Made by a program: the position numbers and the translations under genes
Shown: positions 1-9,093 of the stretch, piece after piece
How the letters are laid out: the number at the start of each line of letters is the position of its first letter
How positions within the stretch are numbered: the stretch's first letter is position 1
Notes under the pieces: model-generated
Databases searched by the model: none
What the model was told of the DNA's origin: nothing
What the model saw: only the letters and a program-made list of their open reading frames with translations
NCBI GenBank assembly: GCA_021292165.1
Contig: JAHFWL010000247.1
Span: 1-64,000 of the forward strand
DNA length: 64,000 nt
Direction of reading: 5' to 3'
From: Shinisaurus crocodilurus
Taxonomy: Eukaryota > Chordata > Lepidosauria > Squamata > Shinisauridae

Positions 1-86
1 GTTGTATTTAAAATGTTATGTTGTAAACGGTTTGAAATGTCTTTTAGATATAGTCGAGTGGTCTATAAATTGATTAAATAAATAAA
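1..86 (+). repeat. LINE (L2/CR1-like) 3' tail
   Basis: The stretch ends in GGTCTATAAATTGATTAAATAAATAAA-type sequence, the kind of short A/T-rich microsatellite tail seen on several L2-like LINE ends elsewhere in the window (for example near 14000). Only the end is inside the window, so the family is tentative. Confidence 0.4.
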
Positions 87-669
87 TGTCGAGAGAAAGC
101 CGGGTCAGGTACACACACCCCCACCCGACCATCAGGGCCGCTGCCTAGGGCATAAACAGACCAGTTCCGAGATCAACCGGTCACTCACATCCACTTCAAT
201 GGGATACATCTGCATACCCCCCCTGACAGCCACCAGGAGTTGTGAAAACACCCTCAAGCACAGAGAGGGGCGCCAAGATGCCTGATAGAGACAACCCCGG
301 GAAGCTCCCGGTGAACAAGCTGCAATTTCTCTTTGCCTGGCAAGGCGCGGCTTTCGAGGAATCTAAGGTCATTCCAGGTAAACCTTGTGCTGTACTGCTG
401 CTCCTCATTCTATCAGTTGTAATTGGAAGCATGTGCGCCTTGTTACTGCTTCGTGTTTGTTTTGATACGCTCAATTAAATTCTGTTTACCTATAGACAGC
501 GTAGTAGCGTTTATTCATAAAATTCCTTCATTCACTGTTCCAGCGTCAAAATTAGGTCGCGGCTTGCTCCTGAGTGTCGGGAAGCCGCGTAAGAAGGGTC
601 AGCTTTGCTCCAGTTAACCCTTTAGGGTCCTGAACCTGCGCACCGGACTGGCTGCAGTCCATTACGACA
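87..669 (+). mobile_element. Solo LTR related to the Gmr1-like gypsy family
   Basis: The block starts TGTCGAGAGAAAGCC and ends ATTACGACA. It shares landmarks with the full element at 5456-11877: a TGT.GAGAAAGCC start and a GTTAACCCTTTA motif followed by GAAC about 50-60 bases before the end. Overall it is clearly a different family. The flanks ATAAA and AAAAA agree at 4 of 5 bases, so a target duplication is possible but not proven. No internal coding region is attached, consistent with LTR-LTR recombination. Open frames inside it have no recognisable domains. Confidence 0.6.
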
Positions 670-2038
670 AAAAACCAGCATTTAAAATGCTTGGAGAATA
701 AAAGGTCTTCACTTAGCATTGAAAGGTATTTGCAAAGAACGGAAAATTCTAATGCCCTTGGGAAACATTAAGGACATATCTACAATACTCTTTTCTGACT
801 CCTAATAAAGAGTGAGGAGACCCAGCAATCAGAGGTTGCTGGAGAAACAATCTTCTAAGAACTTGTGGCAGAGGAGTGTTTACTCATGTGTGCTACTACT
901 ATGGATGTCAGAAACTGGAGATGCCAATGTTGTCTTTCTGTTGACAGCTCACTTATTATTTGTAATAATAATGATAGCAGAAGGTTGATAATCTCCAGTT
1001 TATAATATTCATGGTAAAATGTCCAAATGAGATGTGGAAGTTGTGCAGTATGTACTTGGGTTGGATCCAGAGCGAAGTTAGTTGAACTTGTCCCATTGAT
1101 TTCAATGGGAACTAAGTTCAATTAGATCCAACTATTATCTTTTCCTCTTCTTCAAAGCCCAAGCCCTTATTTTTAGTGATTTTGGTATGTTTTTTCAGAA
1201 ACACGGCCAATGGTATTCAGTGGTTCTTCATCTTTCTAGGATAGCTATCTAACATACTCTCCCTTTCATTTCCTCAAGTGAATTTTCTACCAAAGCAGCT
1301 TTGTCTGCATTTTTAGCTTCTTTTTCTCTGTGTATGGTATTTCCCATGATACAGAGAGATGCCCAAAGGAATATACAATGTCTATTTTGACAACATACCT
1401 CCAGCAACAAACTAAAATATGTGTGGTCTACTCTTTGCACGCACGCCTCCACACATGCCTCTTTGTGAGGAGGGGAAGCACCACACAGAGGGAAAATAAA
1501 CTTACTCAACCCAGCCATGTCAAACTGCGCCAAATGCCACTTCTTGACTACAGATTCCTTAATGCGAAATTACTTTTAGTTTGGAATAGTTGCAGCATTT
1601 CATGAAACCATAAATCATTCCCCCACATATGGACAGTACACAAATTAGTCATTTACTTATGATTAGAAATCTATACAGCTCTTCCCATTTTCTTGTATTT
1701 TGAGAGAAAGGAATTCTTCATATGCAGGTTTTGACTCTAGAAGAGATTGTAAGGACATGGTGTTAACTAAAGTAACGAAAAGAAATACAGTATTGAATAT
1801 CTATTAAAATCTGCCCAACATGTGAAACAGTTAGATGAGTATCAGGAAGAGGCCCAGTATTCTCAGTGCTCCACAAGCCAAAACATTTCTGTTCGAAGTA
1901 CTCTATATAGTGAAGGCCAAATTTTTGTTCACATGTTGCTTGCAAAAGGAAATTTGTTGTAAAGATAAATTATCCATCCATACTTTTTTGCTTATTTGCA
2001 GGAGAGAGAAAATATCAGTGGGATAATGCAAATAAAGA
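670..2038. other. Intronic sequence without a recognised gene
   Basis: AT-rich DNA with no supported exon. It contains one short palindromic repeat (1056-1134) and short open frames that look like chance. Confidence 0.5.
1056..1134. repeat. Palindromic repeat of the CCATTGATTTCAATGG family
   Basis: The sequence reads TTGGGTTGGATCC...CCCATTGATTTCAATGGGAAC...TTAGATCCAAC, so its two halves are near inverse complements around the ATTGATTTCAAT centre. Related copies lie at 3904-4035, 48494-48578 and 48840-48931. Confidence 0.6.
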
Positions 2039-2040
2039 TA

Positions 2041-2296
2041 CAGTCATGCCTTGGACTGCAAGCATAATTCATTCTGGAAACGCGCTTGTAATCCCAAACA
2101 CTCTTATATCAAAGCGAGTCTCTGGCGGGCGTGAGCGGGGCCGATTTCGGCCTGCTACGCCCGCTCGAAGTGAGCGGTTACATCCCTACCTTGTATTGCA
2201 AGACCTTGCTTGTTTATCAAGTCAAAATTTTAAAAATTTTTGCTTGTCTTGCAAAACGCTCTCAGACCAAGTTACTTGCAATCCAAGGTATTACTG
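2041..2296 (+). mobile_element. Tc1/mariner/pogo-type MITE with GC-rich centre
   Basis: The termini are CAGTCATGCCTTGGACTGC and GCAATCCAAGGTATTACTG, inverse complements with few mismatches, and TA lies directly outside both ends (2039-2040, 2297-2298), as expected for the Tc1/mariner/pogo superfamily. It has no transposase. The outer thirds match the copies at 40819-41066 and 51919-52168, but the middle (about 2115-2190) is a GC-rich segment that those copies lack and that resembles part of 28690-28755 in inverse orientation. Confidence 0.8.
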
Positions 2297-3060
2297 TACA
2301 GTCAAAGGAAAATTAATCATGACACTGGCCCCACTGAAATCAGTTACTGATTCCAATGGGACTGAACAACATGTAACTTTATCTGTGCTCATTAAAGTCT
2401 AAACTAAAAATGCTAGCATTTATGCAAGAATAGTTTCACTGTTACTGACTGTGGAGGTCCAGATTTACCTGAAACAGAATATGCAATGTGCACGCACCAT
2501 GCATGATGCACACAGCGTGTTTCTGGTGACCCAGACAGAATGCCTCATTTACAATGTAGCAGAGGATCAAACCAGGTCACACACACACACAACACACACA
2601 CACACACCACCATTTCATTCCATGCTAATCCTTGCTGTGATGTTGAGAACAGCTTCGGAGAGCTGCACAGGAAAGCAGCACTTGCAGCCCATGTCCTGAG
2701 TCAACTGTTAGCAAATTACCGTAGATTGTAGGATAAGAGAGGCAGCTCCAGATGTGGCCTAAGAGCTTCATCAGCACACAGTCTGTTGCTTGTATTTGCA
2801 TTTCTGGCAACAGCAAATGTGATGATTATATTTAGAGAAATGTTTTTAAACACTAATTTTGCTGTGTCCATGACGTTCTGATTGCTGCTTGTTAAAATGA
2901 CTAGCAAAATCAGCATACTTGCAGGTCACTAAGCCACCGCTTAGTGACCTGCAAGTATATAACATTGCTGGGTTAGGCTGTATCTTTGAGACACCTCCTG
3001 TTGCAGCATGTTTATACTCTTGTTGCTGGAAGCTACCTATGTTTGCAAACGGGGTGAATG
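2297..3060. other. Intronic sequence with CA repeat and a perfect hairpin
   Basis: Holds an interrupted (CA)n tract at about 2575-2608 and a perfect inverted repeat at 2915-2958. No gene seen. Confidence 0.5.
2915..2958. repeat. Perfect 19-bp inverted repeat, 6-nt loop
   Basis: Positions 2915-2933 are the exact inverse complement of 2940-2958, with CCACCG between them. No larger repeat was recognised around it. Confidence 0.85.
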
Positions 3061-3064
3061 GATA

Positions 3065-3140
3065 TCTCCTGTTTATTTATTGATTACATTTATGTACCAC
3101 CCAATAGTCAAGGCTTTCTGAGCAGTTCACAAAATGCATT
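3065..3140 (-). repeat. L2-like LINE 3' end
   Basis: Reading the minus strand gives a GTGAACTGCTCAGAAAGCC...ATTGGGTGGTACATAAATG tail followed by A/T-rich repeats, the same tail as at 15900-16085 and 46206-46330. Confidence 0.5.
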
Positions 3141-3302
3141 TACGGTATAAGTGTACAATCCTCAGCCCATCTCTCTTCTCACCTCCTTCTGCAAGAGCAA
3201 AGCTACCTCCAGGCCAGGGGCAGTGATCATGGAGGCAACTCTAGGAACAGCATTCTATTAGCATATACTGTTCATGTAAAAGAAAGACAGGTTCTTAAAC
3301 CA

Positions 3303-3324
3303 CTGAAACTACAAATTAAATTGT

Positions 3325-3365
<41 letters not shown>

Positions 3366-3402
3366 AATAAGAGTTAGATCACAATTTACTCTGTAGTTTC
3401 AG
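3303..3402. repeat. Foldback repeat with a (TC)n(AC)n loop
   Basis: The arms at 3303-3328 and 3377-3402 are near inverse complements (CTGAAACTACA... / ...CTGTAGTTTCAG). A TC/AC microsatellite fills the loop. Probably a short palindromic MITE whose centre expanded as a microsatellite. Confidence 0.65.
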
Positions 3403-3560
3403 TTGTTTAGGAGTTGCATATTAATGTCTATATACATTTTAATGTTCAGCTTCTTGAAATACTTATTTTGGTAATTCAGACTAATTTATCCAACATTAGG
3501 TTAGTGGAAAATGGTACAAGAGGTAGTGTTGTTCTGCTAGAGGTTGTGCCAGTGCTAATA

Positions 3561-3695
3561 CAGGGTTCCCCACCTGATGCCCCCCAGATGTTTTGGACTA
3601 CAACTCTCAACATTCCTGACCATCAGTCAGGCTGGCTGGGGCTGATGGGAGTTGAAGTCTAAAACATCTGGAGGGCACCAGTTTTGATAAGGCTG
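3561..3695. mobile_element. hAT-type palindromic MITE
   Basis: Starts CAGGGTTCC and folds back on itself: CCCCCAGATGTTTTGGACTAC pairs with the inverse of GTCTAAAACATCTGGAGGG. The flanking octamers TGCTAATA (3553-3560) and TGCTAGCG (3696-3703) agree at the first five bases and differ by three transitions, plausibly an aged 8-bp hAT target duplication. Same family as 4081-4218, 58337-58469 and 58983-59125. Confidence 0.7.
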
Positions 3696-3903
3696 TGCTA
3701 GCGGAACAACTAGTGCAAGCCCACGCCTAGCTCAATGAAGTTGTAATGAGTTGTGGAACAGCTTGCACAAGTGGAATCAGACTACTGGGTTTGACACTTG
3801 TGCAAGGAGTTTCCGGGAGTAGGTTTGCATTCATAGAATGAAACCATTGGTCATAGCCAACAGATCTGTTTTTAAAATTATAAACAGAAATCTTAAACCC
3901 AAC

Positions 3904-4035
3904 GGGTTGTATCCAGACTTAGTCATGCTAAGAGTAGACCCATTGAAATCAATGAGACTTAATTTAATCATGGCTAACTTGTGCCATTGATTTCAATGGG
4001 TCTATTCTAAGCATGACTGAATCTGGATCCAACCC
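3904..4035. repeat. Palindromic repeat, GGGTTGTATCCAGA...TCTGGATCCAACCC
   Basis: The two halves are near inverse complements, both containing ACCCATTGAAATCAATG or its inverse. Same family as 1056-1134 but longer and better preserved. Confidence 0.7.
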
Positions 4036-4080
4036 AAAGTTCTCCCCTTCTCCTTGGCTTCCATAGAGCAGGCCTTAGTC

Positions 4081-4218
4081 CAAGAATGGGGATCCTATGG
4101 ACCTCCAGGTGTTGTTAGACTCCAGTTCCCATCAGCCCCACCCAGCATGACCAATGGTCAGACATGATGGGAACTGTAGTCCAACATCATCTGGAGGACC
4201 ATAGATGCATCACTCCTG
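4081..4218. mobile_element. hAT-type palindromic MITE with 8-bp target duplication
   Basis: The ends CAAGAATGGG and ...ATCACTCCTG are imperfect inverse complements, and the interior carries the ACTCCAGTTCCCATCAGCCCC / GATGGGAACTGTAGTCC foldback. Flanks CCTTAGTC (4073-4080) and CCCTAGTC (4219-4226) match at 7 of 8 bases. Confidence 0.75.
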
Positions 4219-4226
4219 CCCTAGTC

Positions 4227-5340
4227 TTTTCAGCATCTGAGTGTTTACTCTTTGTTGTCCATTGATAGCTGCTGCATGTTGCTTCCAGCCTCTGTTATGT
4301 TCTCTGCACTTAATATGCATGTTCATACTAAGTGTGCATGCTGATCAGTGCCAGTCAGAGATGTTCCCTATCTGCTACTGCTGTCACCAGAAGTAGTGGT
4401 AAAATGGGAAAGCAATAAAGGGAAGAGCCAGGAGTGGCATATCTTGTGTAAATTACCCCCAAATTTATCATCCCTAAATCTTGACACCTGAGCTGCAGGC
4501 TTCTTCCCAACTCATGTTCAGGCCACAAATTGGCCGGGGCACAGAGAAGGGGCTTTCTTGCCCTGTCCTTCTCACAGCAATCCCCTGCGTCCCTTGAAAA
4601 AGACTGTTCTGAGGTTCAAGGGACACCCACCCCCCATGATACGGAATGTGACATGGGAGACTGCTGATAGTGGCAGCTGGGAGTTGGCCGCAATTGGGTG
4701 GGGGCATTTTCTACAAGCAGAGGCTTCTTGTCTTTCATCCTCAGTTATTCTTATCAAATATATTCTCTTACACAGACGAACTGCATGCAAATATTAATGC
4801 CACCTGGCATCATGAACTGAATAAAATACACTGACACGCAAATGCACAGTTAAAAAAACAAAAAAACAAGCACAGAAATGTACTGTATTGTTACTTCAAC
4901 TGCCAGCAGATGGAGCTGCTACTTTAATCATTGTCTCTGAACAGAGGACCCTATGACTCAAATAAGGCCTATGGATAATCTGATCAAGACTGTGATAGAT
5001 AATCTGATGAAGACTATGTCCTTTTTGGTTTTGGTCTCAGAACATGCATATTAGTTTTTGAACTTGCAATAATTAAAACAAAACAAAACACTCTGCACCT
5101 TTTCTTTTCTTTTTAGACATCTGAACTCACCAGCAGAATGTGAAGACCACAGAAGCAAAGACACAACTCCAGCTGACTTCAAAGCAGGAAAGAGGGCCCC
5201 AGGCCTGTGCATGGAAACTCCTTCCCTGCCATGAGAAGTTAGACTTTCCACATCTTGTCTGTGTGTCACCCATGTCTGAAGACATATGTTTTTCAACAGG
5301 GTTTAGGGTTACTGCTGGTTACATTGTCCCTGGTATATAG
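4227..5340. other. Intronic sequence, nothing recognised
   Basis: No supported gene. A pyrimidine-rich tract ending in AG near 5115 resembles a splice acceptor, but the following frames are not convincing, so no exon is called. Confidence 0.45.
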
Positions 5341-5342
5341 GA

Positions 5343-5410
5343 GTGTGTGTTTTATTAATTTTTTGGCTCTTTTCGTGGTGTGTGTTTTATTAATTTTTTG
5401 GCTCTTTTCG
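5343..5410. repeat. 35-bp tandem duplication
   Basis: The 33 bases at 5343-5375 are repeated exactly at 5378-5410 (GTGTGTGTTTTATTAATTTT...CTCTTTTCG). It lies about 45 bp upstream of the LTR element. Confidence 0.85.
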
Positions 5411-5455
5411 TTTTATGCTGTCTTAATACTGCATGTTATTTTGCTGTATTATTAT

Positions 5456-5479
5456 TGTGGAGAAAGCCCAACACAGGTC

Positions 5480-5510
<31 letters not shown>

Positions 5511-6239
5511 TTTTCACCCAAGGGAGGGGGCAAGGAAGGGAGGATGAAGTCATCGGAGAAGTAGCAGACAGACCATCATCCCCAACAAAGGAGAGTCTCG
5601 GTGGAGATCCACAAAACCAAGGAAGGACCATCAAGGATCATCAAACTATCAGGGCAGTCTCAAAGAGCTGCAAAGTACTAGTACGTCACCTTCTCCCCGG
5701 GCAGGAATACGCCCACCTGAAACGAAGGGGCAGGCATAAGCCCCCACCTGACTTGGAGGGCGGGGATAGCAGGAACTCAGGGGTAGAAAACCCCTCTCCC
5801 TTCCGGTTTAGGGTTGTTGGGAACCAAGGGTACTTCGGGGCCAGATTCATCTTCCAAGCAGCAGCCCGAGTACGCCCTTCTCATCCACGGATCGGCAGAC
5901 CCGGAGCCAGGCTGACACTGACTAGACGCAGAGTCTTTGGTCTGAGGTAATTGACTAGATTCACTCCGCTAGCCTAAGCCTGTTCATTGTGAAACCCAGG
6001 GGTCAGCTAAGGTTGTGTTGATGCTGTAGTATTCCTGGAAAGCTGTTAGTTCCGCTCTGTGTTTTGTGTAAACAAATAAAAGCCTTATTTGGACATTTAA
6101 AGGGCTGCGGTTTCCTCTTGTGTGCGAAAGCCGAAAGCCTCGTAGGTGATTGCCAGCGCTCATACGGACTGTATCTCAGTGCCGGTTAACCCTTTAAGCG
6201 CCGAACTCACGCAAAGGATCCTGTTGGTGATCCTTCACA
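5456..6239 (+). repeat. 5' LTR of the gypsy element
   Basis: 784 bp, starts TGTGGAGAAAGCCC and ends GATCCTTCACA. A (CA)n tract at about 5481-5508 is 10 bp longer than in the 3' LTR, which accounts for the whole length difference. An AATAAA polyadenylation-type signal lies at about 6075 (ACAAATAAAAGCC), so the transcript end is probably just after it. Confidence 0.93.
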
Positions 6240-6262
6240 TGGTGGCAGACGACGGGACAATT
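6240..6262 (+). other. Probable primer-binding site region
   Basis: The bases directly after the 5' LTR read TGGTGGCAGACGACGGGA. A TGG start right after the LTR is typical of a tRNA primer-binding site, but I could not match it to a specific tRNA by eye. Confidence 0.45.
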
Positions 6263-6314
6263 GGAAACCACATTTAACAGTCGGAACTAACAGTGTCTAG
6301 GGCAGGCTAGCGGA

Positions 6315-7718
6315 TTGCTGGAAAGCACTCAGACCAAAGAAATGAATAGCCTGAGCCAGGAACAGCTAGAGCTAGGGAGCAGCCCAGAGACCCCAATTAG
6401 AGAAGGGAGCCAGATCTCCACAATGGAGTGGGTAGTGCGGCCGAAGACTGCAAGACAGGAAGGGGGGGGAGCCCCCTCATCTTTGCTGGTAGGGCAGGAA
6501 CCCAAGCAGTGGGGTAGCCCAGCCTTACAAGTAGCGTCAGGAGAAGCGAGAGGAGGGACCCCGAGTTGGAGGAAGACCTCAACGGAAGGGTGGCTGGTGG
6601 AGCCATGGGGGGAGGAGGGTTAGATGCCCTCTTTCCCCAACTCAATTGGCAGCAGACCAGGGAGTTGATGCGGCATCAACAGGAAATGATCCAGCATCAA
6701 CAAGCAGCGCTGCAGATGCAGCTGGAGTTGGCCAGGCTGACCGCGGGCACCGGACAAGGGGGACCCCCTACACCCTAGGGCACGAACACCCTGACCCCTA
6801 AATGGGACAGGAAGCAATTCCCCACCTACCAGTCCGGGCAGGAATAAGCCCACCTGAAACGAAGGGGCAGGCATAAGCCCCCACCTGACTTGGAGGGCGG
6901 GGATAGCAGGAACTCAGGGGTAGAAAACCCCTCTCCCTTCCTTGTTGATCTTTTTCACCCTGTTCGAGGCTGCCTGCCTGGAGCAGAAGGTGCCGGACAA
7001 TTTAAGAATGTCTGCCTTAAGGACTCAGGTCAGCGGGGAGCTGGCGGATCTCCTGGGTATTCACACCCAAACTGCCCCCTTGGACTATGGGGCATTCAAG
7101 GAGGCTGTAAGGGAAAGGTTTGCCCTCACAGCCGAACATTGTTGCCGTAAATTTCGTTACGGACAGCCTTCCCCAGGGGACACGTATGCCTCCTGGATGG
7201 CGCACCTGGGGCAATCCGACGCGTGGATTGGGGCCACCGGGAAAACCACTTTGGCGGAGGTGCGGGAACTCATGATTCAAGAGCAATTTTGTGCCACTAT
7301 CCCGGAGGATTTGGCTACGGCGGTGAGGGATCGGGACCCCCCAAACTGTCGGGAAATGGGCAAGTTGGCCGACCAAATGGGACTATATCGGCAGCCCAAA
7401 GGGACAAAGGGGGGCAACCTCAATCGTGGCGGGGCTAAACGGAGTGCAGAAAAGGGCAACCCCAAACCTCGGGAGGGAGCCCCAAGCAAACCCAAGGAAA
7501 GCCCCAGCGCCAGTGGCTGTTTTTATTGTAAAGAACCAGGGGCACCTCAAGAGGAGTTGCCCCAAGCTCCTCGCGAAGAACCGGAACTCCAAGGCATCCC
7601 CGGGCAAGGTGGGAAGGATGCTCAGCTCCAGAGTTCCGCGAACCGGAGGAACACGAGGAGGATCAGCAGTCCAGCTCGTCCCTCGAGGAAGAAGCTGAAG
7701 ACGCGGCGCGGTCCCTGA
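6315..7718 (+). pseudogene. Gag of the Gmr1-like element, frameshifted; capsid resembles SCAN domain
   Basis: The gag region is spread over several frames. The N-terminal part is in one frame (6315-6623). A glutamine-rich, probably coiled-coil stretch (RHQQEMIQHQQAALQMQLEL) is in another (6566-6778). The capsid part is at 6942-7535. In the capsid the run LAEVRELMIQEQFCATIPED is strikingly like the core of the vertebrate SCAN domain, which is reported to derive from Gmr1-like capsids. A CCHC zinc knuckle follows, but its first CX2C half (about 7520-7531) and its HX4C half are in different frames across a G run at 7539-7542. A 108-bp copy of LTR sequence interrupts the gene at 6834-6941. This gag is therefore not expected to be functional. 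Confidence 0.8.
6834..6941 (+). repeat. Misplaced LTR segment inside gag
   Basis: These 108 bases match LTR positions 5697-5804 almost exactly, beginning at CCGGGCAGGAATA and ending CTCTCCCTTCC. One diagnostic site (AATAAGCCC) matches the 3' LTR and another (GGGGATAGCAGG) matches the 5' LTR. No target duplication is visible, which favours template switching or gene conversion over insertion. Confidence 0.88.
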
Positions 7719-7765
7719 GGAGCGGAGGACAGCATTCCCTTGGGGCCATCTCGCAGGCATCCCTG

Positions 7766-8240
7766 ATGCGCATTGCCTCACCGGAGCAGCTGCGTTGGAG
7801 CCAGAACAAATTCTGTGAGTCCATCTCAGTGAACAATGTTTCCCATGTGGGGTATAGGGACACCGGGGCGGACATAACTGCTTTACCTCGGAGTAAGGTA
7901 AAGAAGAGACAGCTGTTAAAAGGGCGCACCTGCTCCATAAAGCCCTATAACTCCCCCAACATAGCTGTTCCCCTCGCCCGGGTCTGGGTCAAGTACAGGG
8001 GATGGGAGGGGGAAGTGGATGTTATAGTACATGGACAACAAGAATGGGGGATCATCATTGGGAACGACATCGCGTTCCGGGCTGCCCAGGTCAAGGTGGG
8101 GGTGGTGACACGACGTCAGGCCAAGCAAGACCCTGCCCCGCAGCCTCCCAGCCCCCCGGTCCCCCTTCCCGGTCGCGGTAAAGTGACCCCGGCAGTCAGC
8201 CTTTCTCCGCCAGCTCCCCTCTGCTTCGGGGAGGGAGGAG
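7766..8240 (+). pseudogene. Aspartic protease domain of the gypsy element
   Basis: The frame contains RDTGADITALP with the catalytic aspartate codon at 7859-7861, and later WGIIIGNDIAF, corresponding to the flap and (I/L)(I/L)G(N/R)D region of retropepsins. Retropepsins act as dimers to cleave Gag and Pol. A proline-rich linker (about 8130-8230) follows, after which the true coding sequence moves to the integrase frame. The local open frame runs on to 8644, but its last part is the wrong frame. Whether the protease is made by frameshifting from gag cannot be judged because gag is already broken. Confidence 0.8.
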
Positions 8241-8261
8241 GACCAGGGGGGGTTTGCCCCA

Positions 8262-9090
8262 ATGGCCCGAGATTTTGGGGCTCAAAAGGTGTTCCAGGAG
8301 GAGCAGCAGAGCGACCCGTCACTCCGAGAGTGCCGGGATCGGGCCGGTCAAGTTTTGGGGGCAGGGGACCAGTCAGAACAGTTCTTGTGGGAAGCAGGAG
8401 CCCTTTACCGAGAATTCTGCCCAAAAACCGAAACGGGTCCCCAGCCGAAGAAAAGACAATTAGTTGTGCCTGCAAGGTACTGCCAGGCTGTGCTGCAATT
8501 GGCCCACGATGTAGCGTGGGGAGGCCATTTAGGACAGAAACGGACATTAGCCAGGGTGACAGAAGGGTTCTATTGGCCCATGGTGGCGAACGAAGTCCGA
8601 GAGTATTGCCGGTCCTGCGATGTCTGCCAGCGGGTGGGGCATAACCGGGACCATCCGAGAGCCCCCCTTCAACCCCTACCCATTGTGGGCACCCTGTTTG
8701 AGCGGATAGGGTTGGACATTGTGGGACCCCTGAATCCCCCCACCAAGACGGGGAAGAAGTTTATACTGACTGTTGTGGACTTTGCCACCCGCTATGCCGA
8801 GGCTTTTGCCCTAGCCTCCATTTCCACTACCAGCCTGGCTAAGACTCTCCTTTCTCTTTTCGCCCGCCTAGGAATGCCCCACACGGTGGTTTCGGACTGC
8901 GGCACGGGATTCATGTCCAAATTGTTTTAAAAAATGTGGGAACTGGGGGGGGGGGGTGGAGCATCTGACTTCGGTGCCCTATCATCACGAGACAAATGGG
9001 CTGGTGGAGCGTTTCAATCAGACTCTTGAGAAAATGATCAGAGGTTATGCGGCTAAGCACCCCGGGACTTGGGATCAAGCTCTCCCCTAA
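8262..9090 (+). pseudogene. Integrase (zinc-binding and catalytic core), disrupted
   Basis: The frame has an HHCC zinc-binding module (LAHDVAWGGHLGQKRTL ... YCRSCDVCQRVGHN, about 8490-8640). The catalytic core follows: GLDIVGPL, VVDFATRYAEAF, then VVSDCGTGF, giving the first two catalytic aspartates. The third acidic residue lies in GLVERFNQTLEKM, encoded near 9000-9035 in a different frame. The gene is broken by a TAA at 8928-8930, a 12-G run (8945-8956) that shifts the frame, and another TAA at 9088-9090. Its position upstream of reverse transcriptase is the notable feature. The protein would join element DNA to the chromosome. Confidence 0.88.
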
Positions 9091-9093
9091 CTG

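Noticed and set aside
5100..5340. Possible exon after a pyrimidine tract and AG
   Set aside because: The frames have no domain and there is no supporting donor; one good-looking acceptor is expected by chance in this much intron.
5255..5950. 231-codon open frame across the start of the 5' LTR
   Set aside because: It runs through host sequence, a CA repeat and LTR DNA; the composition is low-complexity and there is no domain. The LTR structure explains it.
8116..8547. 143-codon minus-strand frame opposite pol
   Set aside because: GC-rich shadow of the protease-integrase region, with no domain.
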